From Vibrio sp. STUT-A11 (GTDB lineage: Bacteria > Pseudomonadota > Gammaproteobacteria > Enterobacterales > Vibrionaceae): a stretch of 64,000 nucleotides of DNA. The notes under the pieces were generated by a model. It made no database searches. It worked only from the letters and a program-made list of their open reading frames with translations, and was not told the origin of the DNA. Position numbers and translations under genes: made by a program. The stretch is taken from contig NZ_AP026763.1 of NCBI RefSeq assembly GCF_026000435.1, positions 1,364,001 to 1,428,000 of the forward strand, given 5' to 3'. Of the stretch, positions 1 to 7,360 are shown piece after piece; position 1 is the first letter of the stretch, and each line of letters begins with the position of its first letter.

Positions 1-2
1 CG

Positions 3-368
3 AAGCTCTTATTGGATGGTGGCAGCCCACAAGGGGCGTACTATCTTTCAGGGTACGCTTTAGAAGCAGCATTGAAAGCTTCAATTTGCATGCAAGTGAA
101 AGAAAATGACTTTCCTGATAAAAAGTTAGCGGTTGCGTGCCATACTCATAATTTAAAAGACTTGATTGGTGTCGCAGGCTTGAAGCAGAAGTTAACCGAA
201 AAAGAAAACCAAGACGAGGAATTTAAAGTTAACTGGGCGGTGGCTAAAGACTGGTCAGAAACAACAAGGTATGAAACGGACATCGATGAGATTAAAGCAA
301 AAGACCTCTACGATGCTATAACAGATGAAGATTCAGGTGTATTGGTATGGTTAAAGAATTATTGGTAA
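3..368 (+). CDS. HEPN-domain protein, 5' end outside window
   Basis: The frame is open from the left edge, so the true start lies upstream; the first Met-like codon inside the window (TTG at 12) falls within the domain core. The visible part reads GGSPQGAYYLSGYALEAALK, the typical first helix pair of HEPN proteins (a residue run of the type GAYYLAGYAVECALK), followed by a His-Asn-Leu pattern (HTHNLKDL). HEPN domains are helical; many act as RNases or nucleotidyltransferase targets in toxin-antitoxin and abortive-infection systems, but the RX4-6H catalytic motif is not clearly visible here. It overlaps the next gene by 22 bases and the pair sits in one integron cassette closed by the attC at 755. 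Family assignment is good; toxic or defensive function is inference. Confidence 0.6.
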   Translation, partial: KLLLDGGSPQGAYYLSGYALEAALKASICMQVKENDFPDKKLAVACHTHNLKDLIGVAGLKQKLTEKENQDEEFKVNWAVAKDWSETTRYETDIDEIKAKDLYDAITDEDSGVLVWLKNYW

Positions 369-751
369 GCGAAACACTTTCTGACGCCATGATTAACTCT
401 GGTGTTCAGCTAGTTAAGCAATTAGATCTTGCAGAGGCTGACGTTCAGTCAGCTTTCTGGTTTTTTATTCCTGAGGAGCATACTTGGAAATTAATTTTTG
501 CTTCTCCAAGAGTGAGTAAAGAGGGACCTAGGAAATACTATAAGAGAATTATCGAAGCTAACAAGGCTATTTCAGATGAATCTCAGAAAATCTCTTTAAG
601 TGACATCGGAGTTTCAACAACTGACAACTCTATGGTTCAGTTGTTGTCTACGATGATTAAGACGGACTCATCCATAAATCACATTAGATTTTCAAAAAAC
701 ACAATAAATGGGCACTTCATTGATGATGTTTACATCTATAGGATGCAATAA
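347..751 (+). CDS. Hypothetical protein, second gene of HEPN cassette
   Basis: This 134-residue protein starts at an ATG inside the end of the HEPN gene, so the two are probably translationally coupled. I do not recognise a named family. It is soluble-looking, without membrane segments, with a conserved-looking aromatic stretch (SAFWFFIPEEHTWKLIF) and a run SKEGPRKYYKRI that recalls substrate-side proteins paired with HEPN genes. The stop codon lies 4 bases before the attC site, as is usual for integron cassette genes. A partner or antitoxin role for the HEPN protein is plausible from the coupling alone and is not shown by sequence. Confidence 0.55.
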   Translation: MVKELLVSETLSDAMINSGVQLVKQLDLAEADVQSAFWFFIPEEHTWKLIFASPRVSKEGPRKYYKRIIEANKAISDESQKISLSDIGVSTTDNSMVQLLSTMIKTDSSINHIRFSKNTINGHFIDDVYIYRMQ

Positions 752-754
752 ACA

Positions 755-872
755 TAACAAAGCATTTAAGAGTGATTCCCAACGCTTGGCATTTTTCATT
801 TAAGTTAGCTTAAGTGTTTACGTCGCAATAATTAAGGTGTGGTGGTAGCGTTGCTCACACCTTAATGCGGCG
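755..872 (+). repeat. attC site (VCR-like), interrupted by IS10-like element
   Basis: Begins TAACAAAGCATTTAAGAG and runs to ...CTTAATGCGGCG, where the expected terminal TTA is replaced by the left end of an IS element. The imperfect dyad (CGCTTGGCATTTTT ... GTTGCTCACACCTTA) matches the other attC sites in the window. Confidence 0.85.
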
Positions 873-2206
873 CTGGCGGATCCCCTCATAATTCACCTAA
901 GCCACAAGTGTGTGTGAGACGTTGATATTCCAACATAGCCCAATGATATTGGGATCCTTTTATTTGGTATCTCCGATGACAACGTACCTCTTTACCCAGT
1001 CTAGGGATGGATAGTACTCGGCGATGTTTGATGGTGTTGGCTTGGAAGTCATAATGCCATTGAGCTTGCATGGCGATTAAGCCATTCCACCACATGATGA
1101 TTTCTGCCATTAGCGCCATGAGCAGCAGGATATCGATACGATTCGTACAGCGAGTTCGATTGTGGCGCAGTGCCAATCCGTAAGCGGGGCTTTTTAGATC
1201 TCGAAACGACTCTTCAATCTGCATTCTTTTGGCGTATAAGCGAGTGATTTTAACGCCATTCAATACCTGATTGGGGATGTTTGTTACTAGAAGCCAAGGC
1301 TCTTTTGCACCTTTGTGGAATACTTTTCCTGCTGAATGCTTTTGGCAGGTTCGGCTGTGTCGATGGGGTTTTCTGCCTTTAGGTTGACTCTTGTATAAGT
1401 AGGCAAAGCATGTGAGCGGCGAACGCCGTGCTAATTGGCTTTCCCCTAAAAACTGCGGCGTGTCAGTTGCCTGAGGATAGAAGGTCTTGTTCCATTGCCA
1501 AGGTGCATCACCACATTTGATCGAGACTTCGCCACGTACGCGTCCCAACCAGAACCAACCTTTATTGGCGACTTGCCGAAACCATGTATTTCTAAATCCA
1601 GCATCCGAGACAATGATAGGAGTGCAGCCTTCGGGCAGGAGCGTTTGAAGCTTATCGAGAAAGTATTGATGGCTCTTTGGAGAGTTGTAGTTTTTGTATT
1701 CAAACGCCTGCTCATAAAGCGTGACGGCTCGACCTTTAACGGCGACTGAAGCGCGCAATGTCATATAACGTAGCTGCTCACGAACATCTGACCAATCAAC
1801 GAGCACCACAGGAAAAGGGTTGGCACGGGTAATAAAGGACGCATGCCACCTATAAATGGCGTCTTTTTCACGGTGTAGGTTGCGATTACCGAGCAATCGG
1901 TCGATACGTTTAATCGCATGCTTTACGGTGGTATCGGTGTCGAGTGCGCGCCCAATTTTGGTCAATGTGAGATCAGAGCCGTCGAGTACAGTTTTGGTTG
2001 CAAGCATCAGAGATCTCAGTCGTTTTTTGTGAATGTCAGGGCATTGATTCTCGAGAGTTTGCTGTAGAATTTGAATGTCGCGCATCGTTAGGGTTCCCTA
2101 TTAAATCCATTTAATCAGGTGTGTTTTTGGCGAAATTCATTAGATCAGAATGAGCGATGCGCGTCTACTCATTGTTTTATATAGAAATTATGAGGGGATT
2201 CGTAAG
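873..2206 (-). mobile_element. IS10-like element (IS4 family)
   Basis: The ends are imperfect inverted repeats: CTGGCGGATCCCCTCATAAT at 873 and the complement of ATTATGAGGGGATTCGTAAG ending at 2206, both very like the IS10 end (GATCCCCTCATAATT core). The element carries one full-length transposase gene. It is inserted within the last bases of an attC site. The 9 bases on each side (AATGCGGCG and AATTGGGCG) resemble a target duplication but differ at two positions. Confidence 0.85.
886..2085 (-). CDS. IS4-family (IS10-like) transposase
   Basis: The 399-residue protein aligns along its whole length, from memory, with IS10 transposase (402 residues): blocks such as KRIDRLLGNR, VLVDWSDVREQ, LIVSDAGFR-like IVSDAGFR, SRVRG-like GRVRGEV and YAKRMQIEESFRDLKSPAYG are present. 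The DDE catalytic residues are visible: Asp in VDWSD, Asp in SDAGF, and Glu in the Y-x2-R-x3-E-x6-K signature. It is intact with no frameshift, so the element may still be active. It reads opposite to the cassette array. Confidence 0.92.
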   Translation of the reverse strand: MRDIQILQQTLENQCPDIHKKRLRSLMLATKTVLDGSDLTLTKIGRALDTDTTVKHAIKRIDRLLGNRNLHREKDAIYRWHASFITRANPFPVVLVDWSDVREQLRYMTLRASVAVKGRAVTLYEQAFEYKNYNSPKSHQYFLDKLQTLLPEGCTPIIVSDAGFRNTWFRQVANKGWFWLGRVRGEVSIKCGDAPWQWNKTFYPQATDTPQFLGESQLARRSPLTCFAYLYKSQPKGRKPHRHSRTCQKHSAGKVFHKGAKEPWLLVTNIPNQVLNGVKITRLYAKRMQIEESFRDLKSPAYGLALRHNRTRCTNRIDILLLMALMAEIIMWWNGLIAMQAQWHYDFQANTIKHRRVLSIPRLGKEVRCHRRYQIKGSQYHWAMLEYQRLTHTCGLGEL

Positions 2207-2218
2207 AATTGGGCGTTA
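2207..2218 (+). repeat. attC 3' end remnant
   Basis: AATTGGGCGTTA is the last dozen bases of an attC site and forms the left boundary of the GNAT/DUF1778 cassette. It matches the attC sub-type seen at 3101 and 6557 (ending TAATTGGGCGTTA) and not the sub-type left of the IS (TAATGCGGCG). Confidence 0.6.
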
Positions 2219-2241
2219 GTTTGCTAAAGGCTAGCGGTTAA

Positions 2242-2739
2242 CTAGCCTAAGCTTGCTCTCACATCTGCAATGGTGATGAAGAGTTTGTTTTCAGCGTCTT
2301 GAAAAGCTTGAAAACCATAGCGTTCATAGAAATGTTTTGCTCCGTCTTTGGCATCAACGATAACAACTGGAAATGCAACGCTATCACTAGCGGCTAATAG
2401 CTTTCTGAGTGCGTCGATAAGCAGCCACTCACCAAAGCCTTTCCCTTTGTATCGGTCATCGACAGCAAGACGGGCGATCAGACCACCAGAGGTGGATGAT
2501 TGGTGCTTTTTTTGTAACTTATCAGGCAATGCCTTTAAGTCAATTGGTGTCATTGTTAGCGTGTAAAAGCCGATGACATGTGAGTTGTCGCTATCATCTT
2601 CCAAAACAAACGTTCTGGTGTTGTCCTTCTTTGCTTGCTGACTCGCCATTACTTTTAAGTAATTATTGAGAGCTTCGATGCCACAGTTGAATCGGTTTCT
2701 ATCGTGTTTAGCTTTATCTAGAAGTACCGTATTCATCAT
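2242..2739 (-). CDS. GNAT-family acetyltransferase toxin
   Basis: A 165-residue GNAT-fold protein. The acetyl-CoA loop is visible as RLAVDDRYKGKGFGEWLL (the R/Q-x-x-G-x-G/A motif as YKGKGFG), and the C-terminal YERYGFQ is the usual GNAT Tyr-Gly-Phe element. Toxins of this class (TacT, AtaT) acetylate aminoacyl-tRNA and stop translation. It lies just after, and overlaps by 4 bases, a DUF1778 ribbon-helix-helix gene, the standard antitoxin for this toxin class. The pair is on the strand opposite to the attC orientation and so needs its own promoter, as is common for toxin-antitoxin cassettes in vibrio superintegrons. Confidence 0.88.
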   Translation of the reverse strand: MMNTVLLDKAKHDRNRFNCGIEALNNYLKVMASQQAKKDNTRTFVLEDDSDNSHVIGFYTLTMTPIDLKALPDKLQKKHQSSTSGGLIARLAVDDRYKGKGFGEWLLIDALRKLLAASDSVAFPVVIVDAKDGAKHFYERYGFQAFQDAENKLFITIADVRASLG

Positions 2740-3008
2740 TGAGTTTTGCTCTCGTATCGATCAGCAGCAGCTTTTAGTTTTGAGTTCTGTGTTGCAGGAC
2801 GGTCTAAAGCTTCCATAAGCAACATCGCATCAGCTTGGCTCAGTTTTAAAGCCTGTTCACGTTCGATGACTTGTTTAGCTTTTTCGATTGCAGCGCTTAG
2901 AACAAACGAGTTGATGCTAGACATGCCAGCGATCGCGGCAGCTTTAGTAAGTAAGTCTTGTGTATCGACATCAACTCTAGCGGTGATGCGAGGCAAAGTA
3001 GTAGCCAT
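2736..3008 (-). CDS. DUF1778 antitoxin (TacA-like, RHH)
   Basis: This 90-residue protein has the DUF1778 pattern: N-terminal beta strand RITARVDVDTQDLLTKAAA followed by two helices, an RHH DNA-binding domain, then a charged C-terminal tail (NSKLKAAADRYESK) expected to wrap around the GNAT toxin. It precedes the toxin gene and overlaps it by 4 bases. A ribosome site (AGGAGA on the minus strand) lies just upstream of the ATG. The palindrome CACATGTG at 3037-3044 lies in the promoter region and could be the autoregulatory operator, which is inference. Confidence 0.87.
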   Translation of the reverse strand: MATTLPRITARVDVDTQDLLTKAAAIAGMSSINSFVLSAAIEKAKQVIEREQALKLSQADAMLLMEALDRPATQNSKLKAAADRYESKTQ

Positions 3009-3100
3009 AATGTTATCTCCTGTTGTGTCAAAATGTCACATGTGTATTATCGTCTTAAAGTGTGCAATAAGCAATCTCTGTGTCACTTTGGCATGCAAAC

Positions 3101-3220
3101 TAACAAACAATTTAAGAGTGATTCGGCACGCTTGGCATTTTTACTATGCGTTAAGTTTAGTGAGTAAGGTGGTATGCGGGGGCATCGGTATTGCGTGCCT
3201 CACACCTTAATTGGGCGTTA
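3101..3220 (+). repeat. attC site (VCR-like)
   Basis: Starts TAACAAACAATTTAAGAGTG and ends CTTAATTGGGCGTTA; about 120 bp with the internal GCTTGGCATTTTTACTATGCG arm. It closes the GNAT/DUF1778 cassette. Confidence 0.9.
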
Positions 3221-3242
3221 GGTTTGACTCGTTGGAGGGTTT

Positions 3243-3914
3243 ATGAGCAAGTTCATTGGAACTATTTCTTTCGCAATAATATGTACATTCTTTTTTCTCG
3301 TTAGTGTCGTTGGTGAAAATGGTCGTGCGGATACGATTATCAAGGAACTATTCTCCAAACTTAAGAATGAAGATTTTTCAAGCGAATGTATCGAGATTGT
3401 TCGTATTGATGGTCAAAGTGTGGGTTCAAACTGCGAACAAGATATGTTTGTCTTCACTATTAGCTTGCTGAAACGATTTGAACTTTTTGGTGCTAGCAAC
3501 TACTTCGTGTACTTGGAAAGAGAAAATTACTGGATTCCTTTTATCAATAATCATGGAATCAGAGTCAGCTTAAGCCTCTCAGAAGCTGAGCAAAGTAGTT
3601 TTTCAATTTTATCTGATGATCTCGATTACGTGACAGATCTATTTTTTGTAAAACGAACAGGTTTTAGGTGGGATATAGATAAAATAGTTATAAGCGACCC
3701 TAAGCTGGTAGAAATTTTCAATGAAACTCGGAAGCAAATTGACTTCAATAAATATGTTGTTCAGTTAGACTCCGGCTATCGGCTAAAAGAAATAGCTATA
3801 CAAAATGGAAAGTTTACCGATATTGATAGATTATTATTGAAGTTCAGCATGGAAAAGCTGCTAAATGATCTAAATCTACAAAAACCTAACAAAGCATTTA
3901 AGAGTGATTCCTAA
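3243..3914 (+). CDS. Hypothetical membrane-anchored or secreted protein (cassette)
   Basis: A 223-residue protein. The first about 25 residues are a hydrophobic segment (FIGTISFAIICTFFFLVSVV) that would be a signal anchor or signal peptide; the rest is hydrophilic with alternating aromatic/charged residues. I do not recognise a family. TTGGAGGG at 3231-3238 lies about 4 bases before the ATG and supports this start. The reading frame runs into the attC, so the last residues (NKAFKSDS) are encoded by the recombination site, a common feature of cassette genes. It is the sole gene of its cassette. Confidence 0.7.
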   Translation: MSKFIGTISFAIICTFFFLVSVVGENGRADTIIKELFSKLKNEDFSSECIEIVRIDGQSVGSNCEQDMFVFTISLLKRFELFGASNYFVYLERENYWIPFINNHGIRVSLSLSEAEQSSFSILSDDLDYVTDLFFVKRTGFRWDIDKIVISDPKLVEIFNETRKQIDFNKYVVQLDSGYRLKEIAIQNGKFTDIDRLLLKFSMEKLLNDLNLQKPNKAFKSDS

Positions 3915-4008
3915 CGCTTGGCATATTTCATTCCATCTTTGAGTTTTGTGTTTATGGTGGTATGAGCAAGTTTTATGGTTGCGTTACTCACACCTTAATG
4001 CGGCGTTA
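3887..4008 (+). repeat. attC site (VCR-like)
   Basis: TAACAAAGCATTTAAGAGTG ... CTTAATGCGGCGTTA, same sub-type as the interrupted site at 755. Its first 28 bases are the 3' end of the preceding coding frame. Confidence 0.9.
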
Positions 4009-4499
4009 GTTGGCAAGAGGGAAAACGGAGCTATATCGCAAAATTTAGGGGTAAAATCCCAAAGTTAAAATTGTGGTTTTGGCTTTCAAATTCAGTGCTA
4101 ATTATTTCGGTTTAAATTAAAAATAGGCATAATTTCAATGACTTACTTGTTCTTTGGCGCTGTTGCTTTGCGGTTAGCCGAACGGGGGTTTTTGGCTGAA
4201 ACTTTGCTCGGTGAGTTTGTCGCTTCAAAAGCTGGTTTACTCGCTGAAATGACGTTTTCTCTGGTGTGGTAAGTTCTACGTGGTTTCAGTGACTTCGTTG
4301 AAAGTCCGCACTGTGAAATTGGTTTTCCAAAAGCGCTTTTTGGTGTTGTGAGTCTGCTTTCTGCGGCGTTGTATGTTCTAAATGGTTTCATTAACAAGTC
4401 GCTTTGAAACTGCGCCTGACTCAAGTGTATAAAAGCACATGAATTTTGTTGTTTGCAAAGTTTAAAATAACTTAAAATCAAGCGCTTGGGTTTGCCAAC
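4009..4499. other. Integron cassette without convincing gene (paralogue 1)
   Basis: This cassette has no forward frame with a good start. A 123-codon minus-strand frame (4143-4514) runs into the neighbouring attC and is lysine/serine-rich; its middle (TTPKSAFGKPISQCGLSTKS) recurs in the cassette at 4620, but the frames diverge on either side. The cassette is clearly homologous to those at 4620 and 6677. Conservation at DNA level with drifting frames suggests a non-coding or decayed cassette. Confidence 0.6.
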
Positions 4500-4619
4500 T
4501 AACAAGCGCTTCAAGGCGGATTCGCAACGCGTGGCATTTTTGCTATGCGTTAATTTTAGTGATTTAGGTGGTATGCGGGAACATCGGTATTGCGTTGCTC
4601 ACCACTTAAGCGGGCGTTA
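4500..4619 (+). repeat. attC site (VCR-like)
   Basis: TAACAAGCGCTTCAAGGCGG ... CTTAAGCGGGCGTTA, about 120 bp, with the GCGTGGCATTTTTGCTATGC arm. Confidence 0.9.
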
Positions 4620-5109
4620 GTTTGCAAGAGGAAAAACGCGGCTATATCCCAAGATTTAGTGGTAAAAGCTCAAAGTCTAAATTGTCGTACCGGCTTTCAA
4701 TTTCAGTGTTAATTTACGTGGTAAAAGTCAAAATTAGGCAACCCTTCAACGGTTGATATGTTCTTTGGTGCGGCGACGTTTGGGTTAACTGCGTTGAACT
4801 TTTTTGCTGAAACTCTGCCCGTTGAGTTTGTTGGTACAAAAGCCGATTTACTCGCTGAAATGGCGCTTTCTCTGGTGTGGAAAGTTCACTTGGTTTCAGT
4901 GACTTTGTTGAAAGTCCGCATTGTGAGATTGGTTTTCCAAAAGCACTTTTTGGTGTTGTTAGTTCGTTTTCTACGGCGTTGTTTGTTCCACGTGGTTTCA
5001 TTGAGTAGCCGCTTTGAGACTACGCCTGACTTAAGTGCATCAAAACACATAAAGTTTATTGTTTTCAAAGTTTAAAATAACGTAAAATCAACGCTTTGCG
5101 TTTGCAAAC
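4620..5109. other. Integron cassette without convincing gene (paralogue 2)
   Basis: Closely similar over most of its length to the cassette at 6677-7167 and more distantly to that at 4009-4499. Candidate frames on either strand are broken relative to the sister cassettes. I see no ribosome site that selects one frame. Confidence 0.6.
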
Positions 5110-5229
5110 TAACAAACTGCTCAAGAGGGATTCGCAACGCGTGGCATTTTTACTATGCGTTGGTTTAAGTGATTAAGGTGGTATGCGGCGGCTTTTGTAT
5201 TGCGTTGCTCACCCCTTAGCAGGGCGTTA
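5110..5229 (+). repeat. attC site (VCR-like)
   Basis: TAACAAACTGCTCAAGAGGG ... CCTTAGCAGGGCGTTA. Its first 23 bases are identical to the truncated attC at 7168. Confidence 0.9.
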
Positions 5230-5296
5230 GCCGTTCTCACAAATATCAGTAGAGTTGTTAGTTGCAAAGTGAGTAAAAAAGGTATAAGTTTTACTC

Positions 5297-5563
5297 ATGA
5301 TTAAGTTTGAATTCGATGAAAACAAAAGCAGGTCAAATTTTGAGAAACATGGAATCGATTTCCATACGGCTCAAGGTTTGTGGAATGACTCTGATCTTAT
5401 CGAGATCCCTGCAAATACAAGTGATGAACCTAGGTATTTAGTCATCGGTATGTTAAATGGCAAGCATTGGTCTGGTGTCATAACATATAGAGGGTTAAAT
5501 ATTAGGATCATTTCGGTCAGGCGTTCACGAAAAGCGGAGGTGAACTTATATGAAAGCGCATGA
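5297..5563 (+). CDS. brnT: BrnT-family toxin
   Basis: An 88-residue protein with the BrnT signature: the N-terminal FEFDENKSRSNFEKHGIDF (F-x-W/F-D-x-x-K-x-x-x-N-x-x-K-H-x-I-x-F) and the C-terminal IRIISVRRSRKAEVNLY block. BrnT is a RelE-fold ribonuclease that stops translation. The downstream antitoxin gene overlaps it by 14 bases; toxin-before-antitoxin order is normal for BrnTA. AAAGG lies upstream of the ATG. The pair faces the attC direction, unlike the two other toxin-antitoxin cassettes here. Confidence 0.9.
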   Translation: MIKFEFDENKSRSNFEKHGIDFHTAQGLWNDSDLIEIPANTSDEPRYLVIGMLNGKHWSGVITYRGLNIRIISVRRSRKAEVNLYESA

Positions 5564-5792
5564 GTTTGATGCCAAGTTTGAAAGTGACGATGACATTTTA
5601 GGTGATTTAGATTTATCTAAAGTTAAGCGTCCAATGCAAAAGCAAAAGCGAGTAAACGTGGATTTCCCCGCATGGATGTTAGAGTCCTTAGACCGTGAGG
5701 CAAGTAGAGTTGGTGTTACACGTCAGTCAATTATTAAGATCTGGCTTGCTGAAAGGCTTGAGAATGTAGCTCATCATCACTCTTCAAACTAA
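5550..5792 (+). CDS. brnA: BrnA-family antitoxin
   Basis: An 80-residue antitoxin that begins inside the end of brnT. The C-terminal half has the ribbon-helix-helix form (RVNVDFPAWMLESLDREA then VTRQSIIKIWLAERL), which dimerises, binds BrnT and represses the operon promoter. The start ATG (MKAHEFDAKFESDDDI) is the one with the ribosome site GCGGAGGTG 8-10 bases ahead. It ends 5 bases before the attC site. Confidence 0.9.
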   Translation: MKAHEFDAKFESDDDILGDLDLSKVKRPMQKQKRVNVDFPAWMLESLDREASRVGVTRQSIIKIWLAERLENVAHHHSSN

Positions 5793-5797
5793 ACGGC

Positions 5798-5919
5798 TAA
5801 CAAAGCGTTTAAGACAGATTCCCAACGCATGGCATTTTTCATTCCATCGTTGGGTTTTGTGTTTATGGTGGTACGGTTAGGTTTCGTGGTGGCGTTGCTC
5901 ACTACTTAACGCGGCGTTA
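5798..5919 (+). repeat. attC site (VCR-like)
   Basis: TAACAAAGCGTTTAAGACAG ... CTTAACGCGGCGTTA; closes the BrnTA cassette. Confidence 0.9.
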
Positions 5920-5955
5920 GTTCCCCGGAGGAAGCAATCAATCCATAGGAAATTT

Positions 5956-6216
5956 TTATTTCTGGTGGAGTACGCGCATGATTCGGATAATGTCGCCTTC
6001 GATCCAATAAGATACGATCATCGAAATCTCAGGAATTATAAGTAATCGCCCACGAATACCGTCTCGCTGTACACCCATAAGAGGCTGCTCTAGCAAATTT
6101 TCTACTTTTGCTTCAATGAGGTTGTCAGTTTTTTCTGCCGCATCAGGGTTAAAGTCATAGAGAAACTCAAAGATCTTTTCACGATCATTAAGTGACTCTT
6201 CTTCCCATAAAATCAT
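5956..6216 (-). CDS. RelE/ParE-family toxin
   Basis: An 86-residue protein with the ParE/RelE plasmid stabilisation pattern: N-terminal helix region (LNDREKIFEFLYDFNPDAAEKT), central GIRGRLLIIPEISMIVSYWI strands and a C-terminal IIRIMRVLHQK (the I-x-R-V-L/H-x-R/K end typical of RelE-superfamily mRNA interferases). It overlaps the upstream antitoxin gene by 4 bases (ATGA). The operon is on the minus strand, opposite to the attC direction. Confidence 0.85.
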   Translation of the reverse strand: MILWEEESLNDREKIFEFLYDFNPDAAEKTDNLIEAKVENLLEQPLMGVQRDGIRGRLLIIPEISMIVSYWIEGDIIRIMRVLHQK

Positions 6217-6497
6217 TGCTTACCTCGATTACGGATTCTGGCTTTGCGTTCTTCCATTCGAGATTTAGCAGTTTGATGCTCAACGAAAACGGATTTTCCT
6301 GAGTCAAACTTCTCAAATGCTAGGTTTACTTGTTCAGTTAGCCATGCATCGTGAGATAATGTTTTTCTTTGTTGTTCAGCGAGTTGCTCAGTAAGTTCAC
6401 GGCAAGCATCACTCAGTGTGCGACCTTGGCTCTCAGCCATCTGTTGAGCTAGGCGTTTTGTTTCTTCATCAACACGAAATTGAATTCTAGTGTCCAT
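6213..6497 (-). CDS. RelB/DinJ-type antitoxin
   Basis: A 94-residue antitoxin. I start it at the ATG giving MDTRIQFRVDEETKRLAQQM, because a ribosome site (AAAGGAA) precedes it and the N-terminus then begins with the RHH beta strand of RelB/DinJ proteins (R-I-x-F-R-V-D-E-E-T-K). A longer frame to 6536 uses a weak TTG start. Positively charged C-terminus (SRMEERKARIRNRGKQ). It precedes the toxin gene and presumably represses the shared promoter. Confidence 0.85.
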   Translation of the reverse strand: MDTRIQFRVDEETKRLAQQMAESQGRTLSDACRELTEQLAEQQRKTLSHDAWLTEQVNLAFEKFDSGKSVFVEHQTAKSRMEERKARIRNRGKQ

Positions 6498-6556
6498 GAT
6501 GTATTCCTTTGTTGGTGTGTGTACAAATGTTAGCACTAGCCTTTAAGATGGGCAAC

Positions 6557-6676
6557 TAACAAACAATTTAAGAGTGATTCGGCACGCGTGGCATTTTTAC
6601 TATGCGTCGGTTTTAGTGATTATGGTGGTATGCGGCAGCATTGGTATTGCGTGCCTCACACCTTAATTGGGCGTTA
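6557..6676 (+). repeat. attC site (VCR-like)
   Basis: TAACAAACAATTTAAGAGTG ... CTTAATTGGGCGTTA; nearly identical to the site at 3101. Confidence 0.9.
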
Positions 6677-7167
6677 GTTTGCAAGAGGAAAAATGCGCCT
6701 ATATCGCAAGATCTAGTGGTAAAAGCTTAAAGTCGAAATTGTCGTATCGGCACTCAATTTCAGGGTTAACTTGCGTGGTGTAAACTAAAAATTGGTATCG
6801 TTTCAACGGTTGATTTGTTCTTTGGTGCGGCGACTTTTGGGTTAACTGAGTTGAACTTTTTTGCTGCAACTCTGCTCGTTGAGTTTGTTGGTATAAAAGC
6901 CTATCTACTCGCTGAAGTGACGCTTTCTTTGGTGTGGCAAGTTCCACGTGGTTTCAGTGACTTTGTTGAAAGTCCGCATTGTGAGATTAGCTTTCCTAAA
7001 GCGCTTTTTGGTGTTGTGAGTTCGTTTTCTGCGGCGTTGTTTGTTCCAAGTGGTTTCATTGAGTAGCCGCTTTGAGACTACGCCTGACTTAGGTGCATCA
7101 AAACACATAAAGTTTATTGTTTGCAAAGTTTAAAATGACGTAAAATCAACGCTTTGGGTTTGCAAAC
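6677..7167. other. Integron cassette without convincing gene (paralogue 3)
   Basis: The last cassette of the array. It is a close relative of the cassette at 4620-5109, with matching first bases (GTTTGCAAGAGGAAAAA) and a shared 3' part. Frames on both strands are short or interrupted compared with the sister copies. Confidence 0.6.
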
Positions 7168-7190
7168 TAACAAACTGCTCAAGAGGGATT
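7168..7190 (+). repeat. Truncated attC: end of the cassette array
   Basis: TAACAAACTGCTCAAGAGGG plus three bases match the start of the attC at 5110, then the sequence departs (TTTTAATTTCC). No attC sites appear to the right, so this is the distal end of the array or the point where it was cut. Confidence 0.8.
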
Positions 7191-7360
7191 TTTAATTTCC
7201 ACCTAAGCTTTTGTTTCTTAACGCTTTATATTTATTTTGCTACTCGTTGGGGGACATTTAGGGGAACTGCAAAAAATAACTTTAAAATGAGATCTGAATC
7301 ACGTGTTGTGTCAATAAGTTCGCTCTATTTGTTATCTGAATACAGATAAATTTTTCTTTA

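Noticed and set aside
4143..4514. A 123-codon minus-strand frame in an integron cassette
   Set aside because: Runs through the attC, no ribosome site, and the sister cassettes break the frame; kept as an ORF-less cassette.
4009..7190. CRISPR array suggested by regular repeats
   Set aside because: Repeats are about 120 bp, imperfectly palindromic and about 500 bp apart; they are attC sites.
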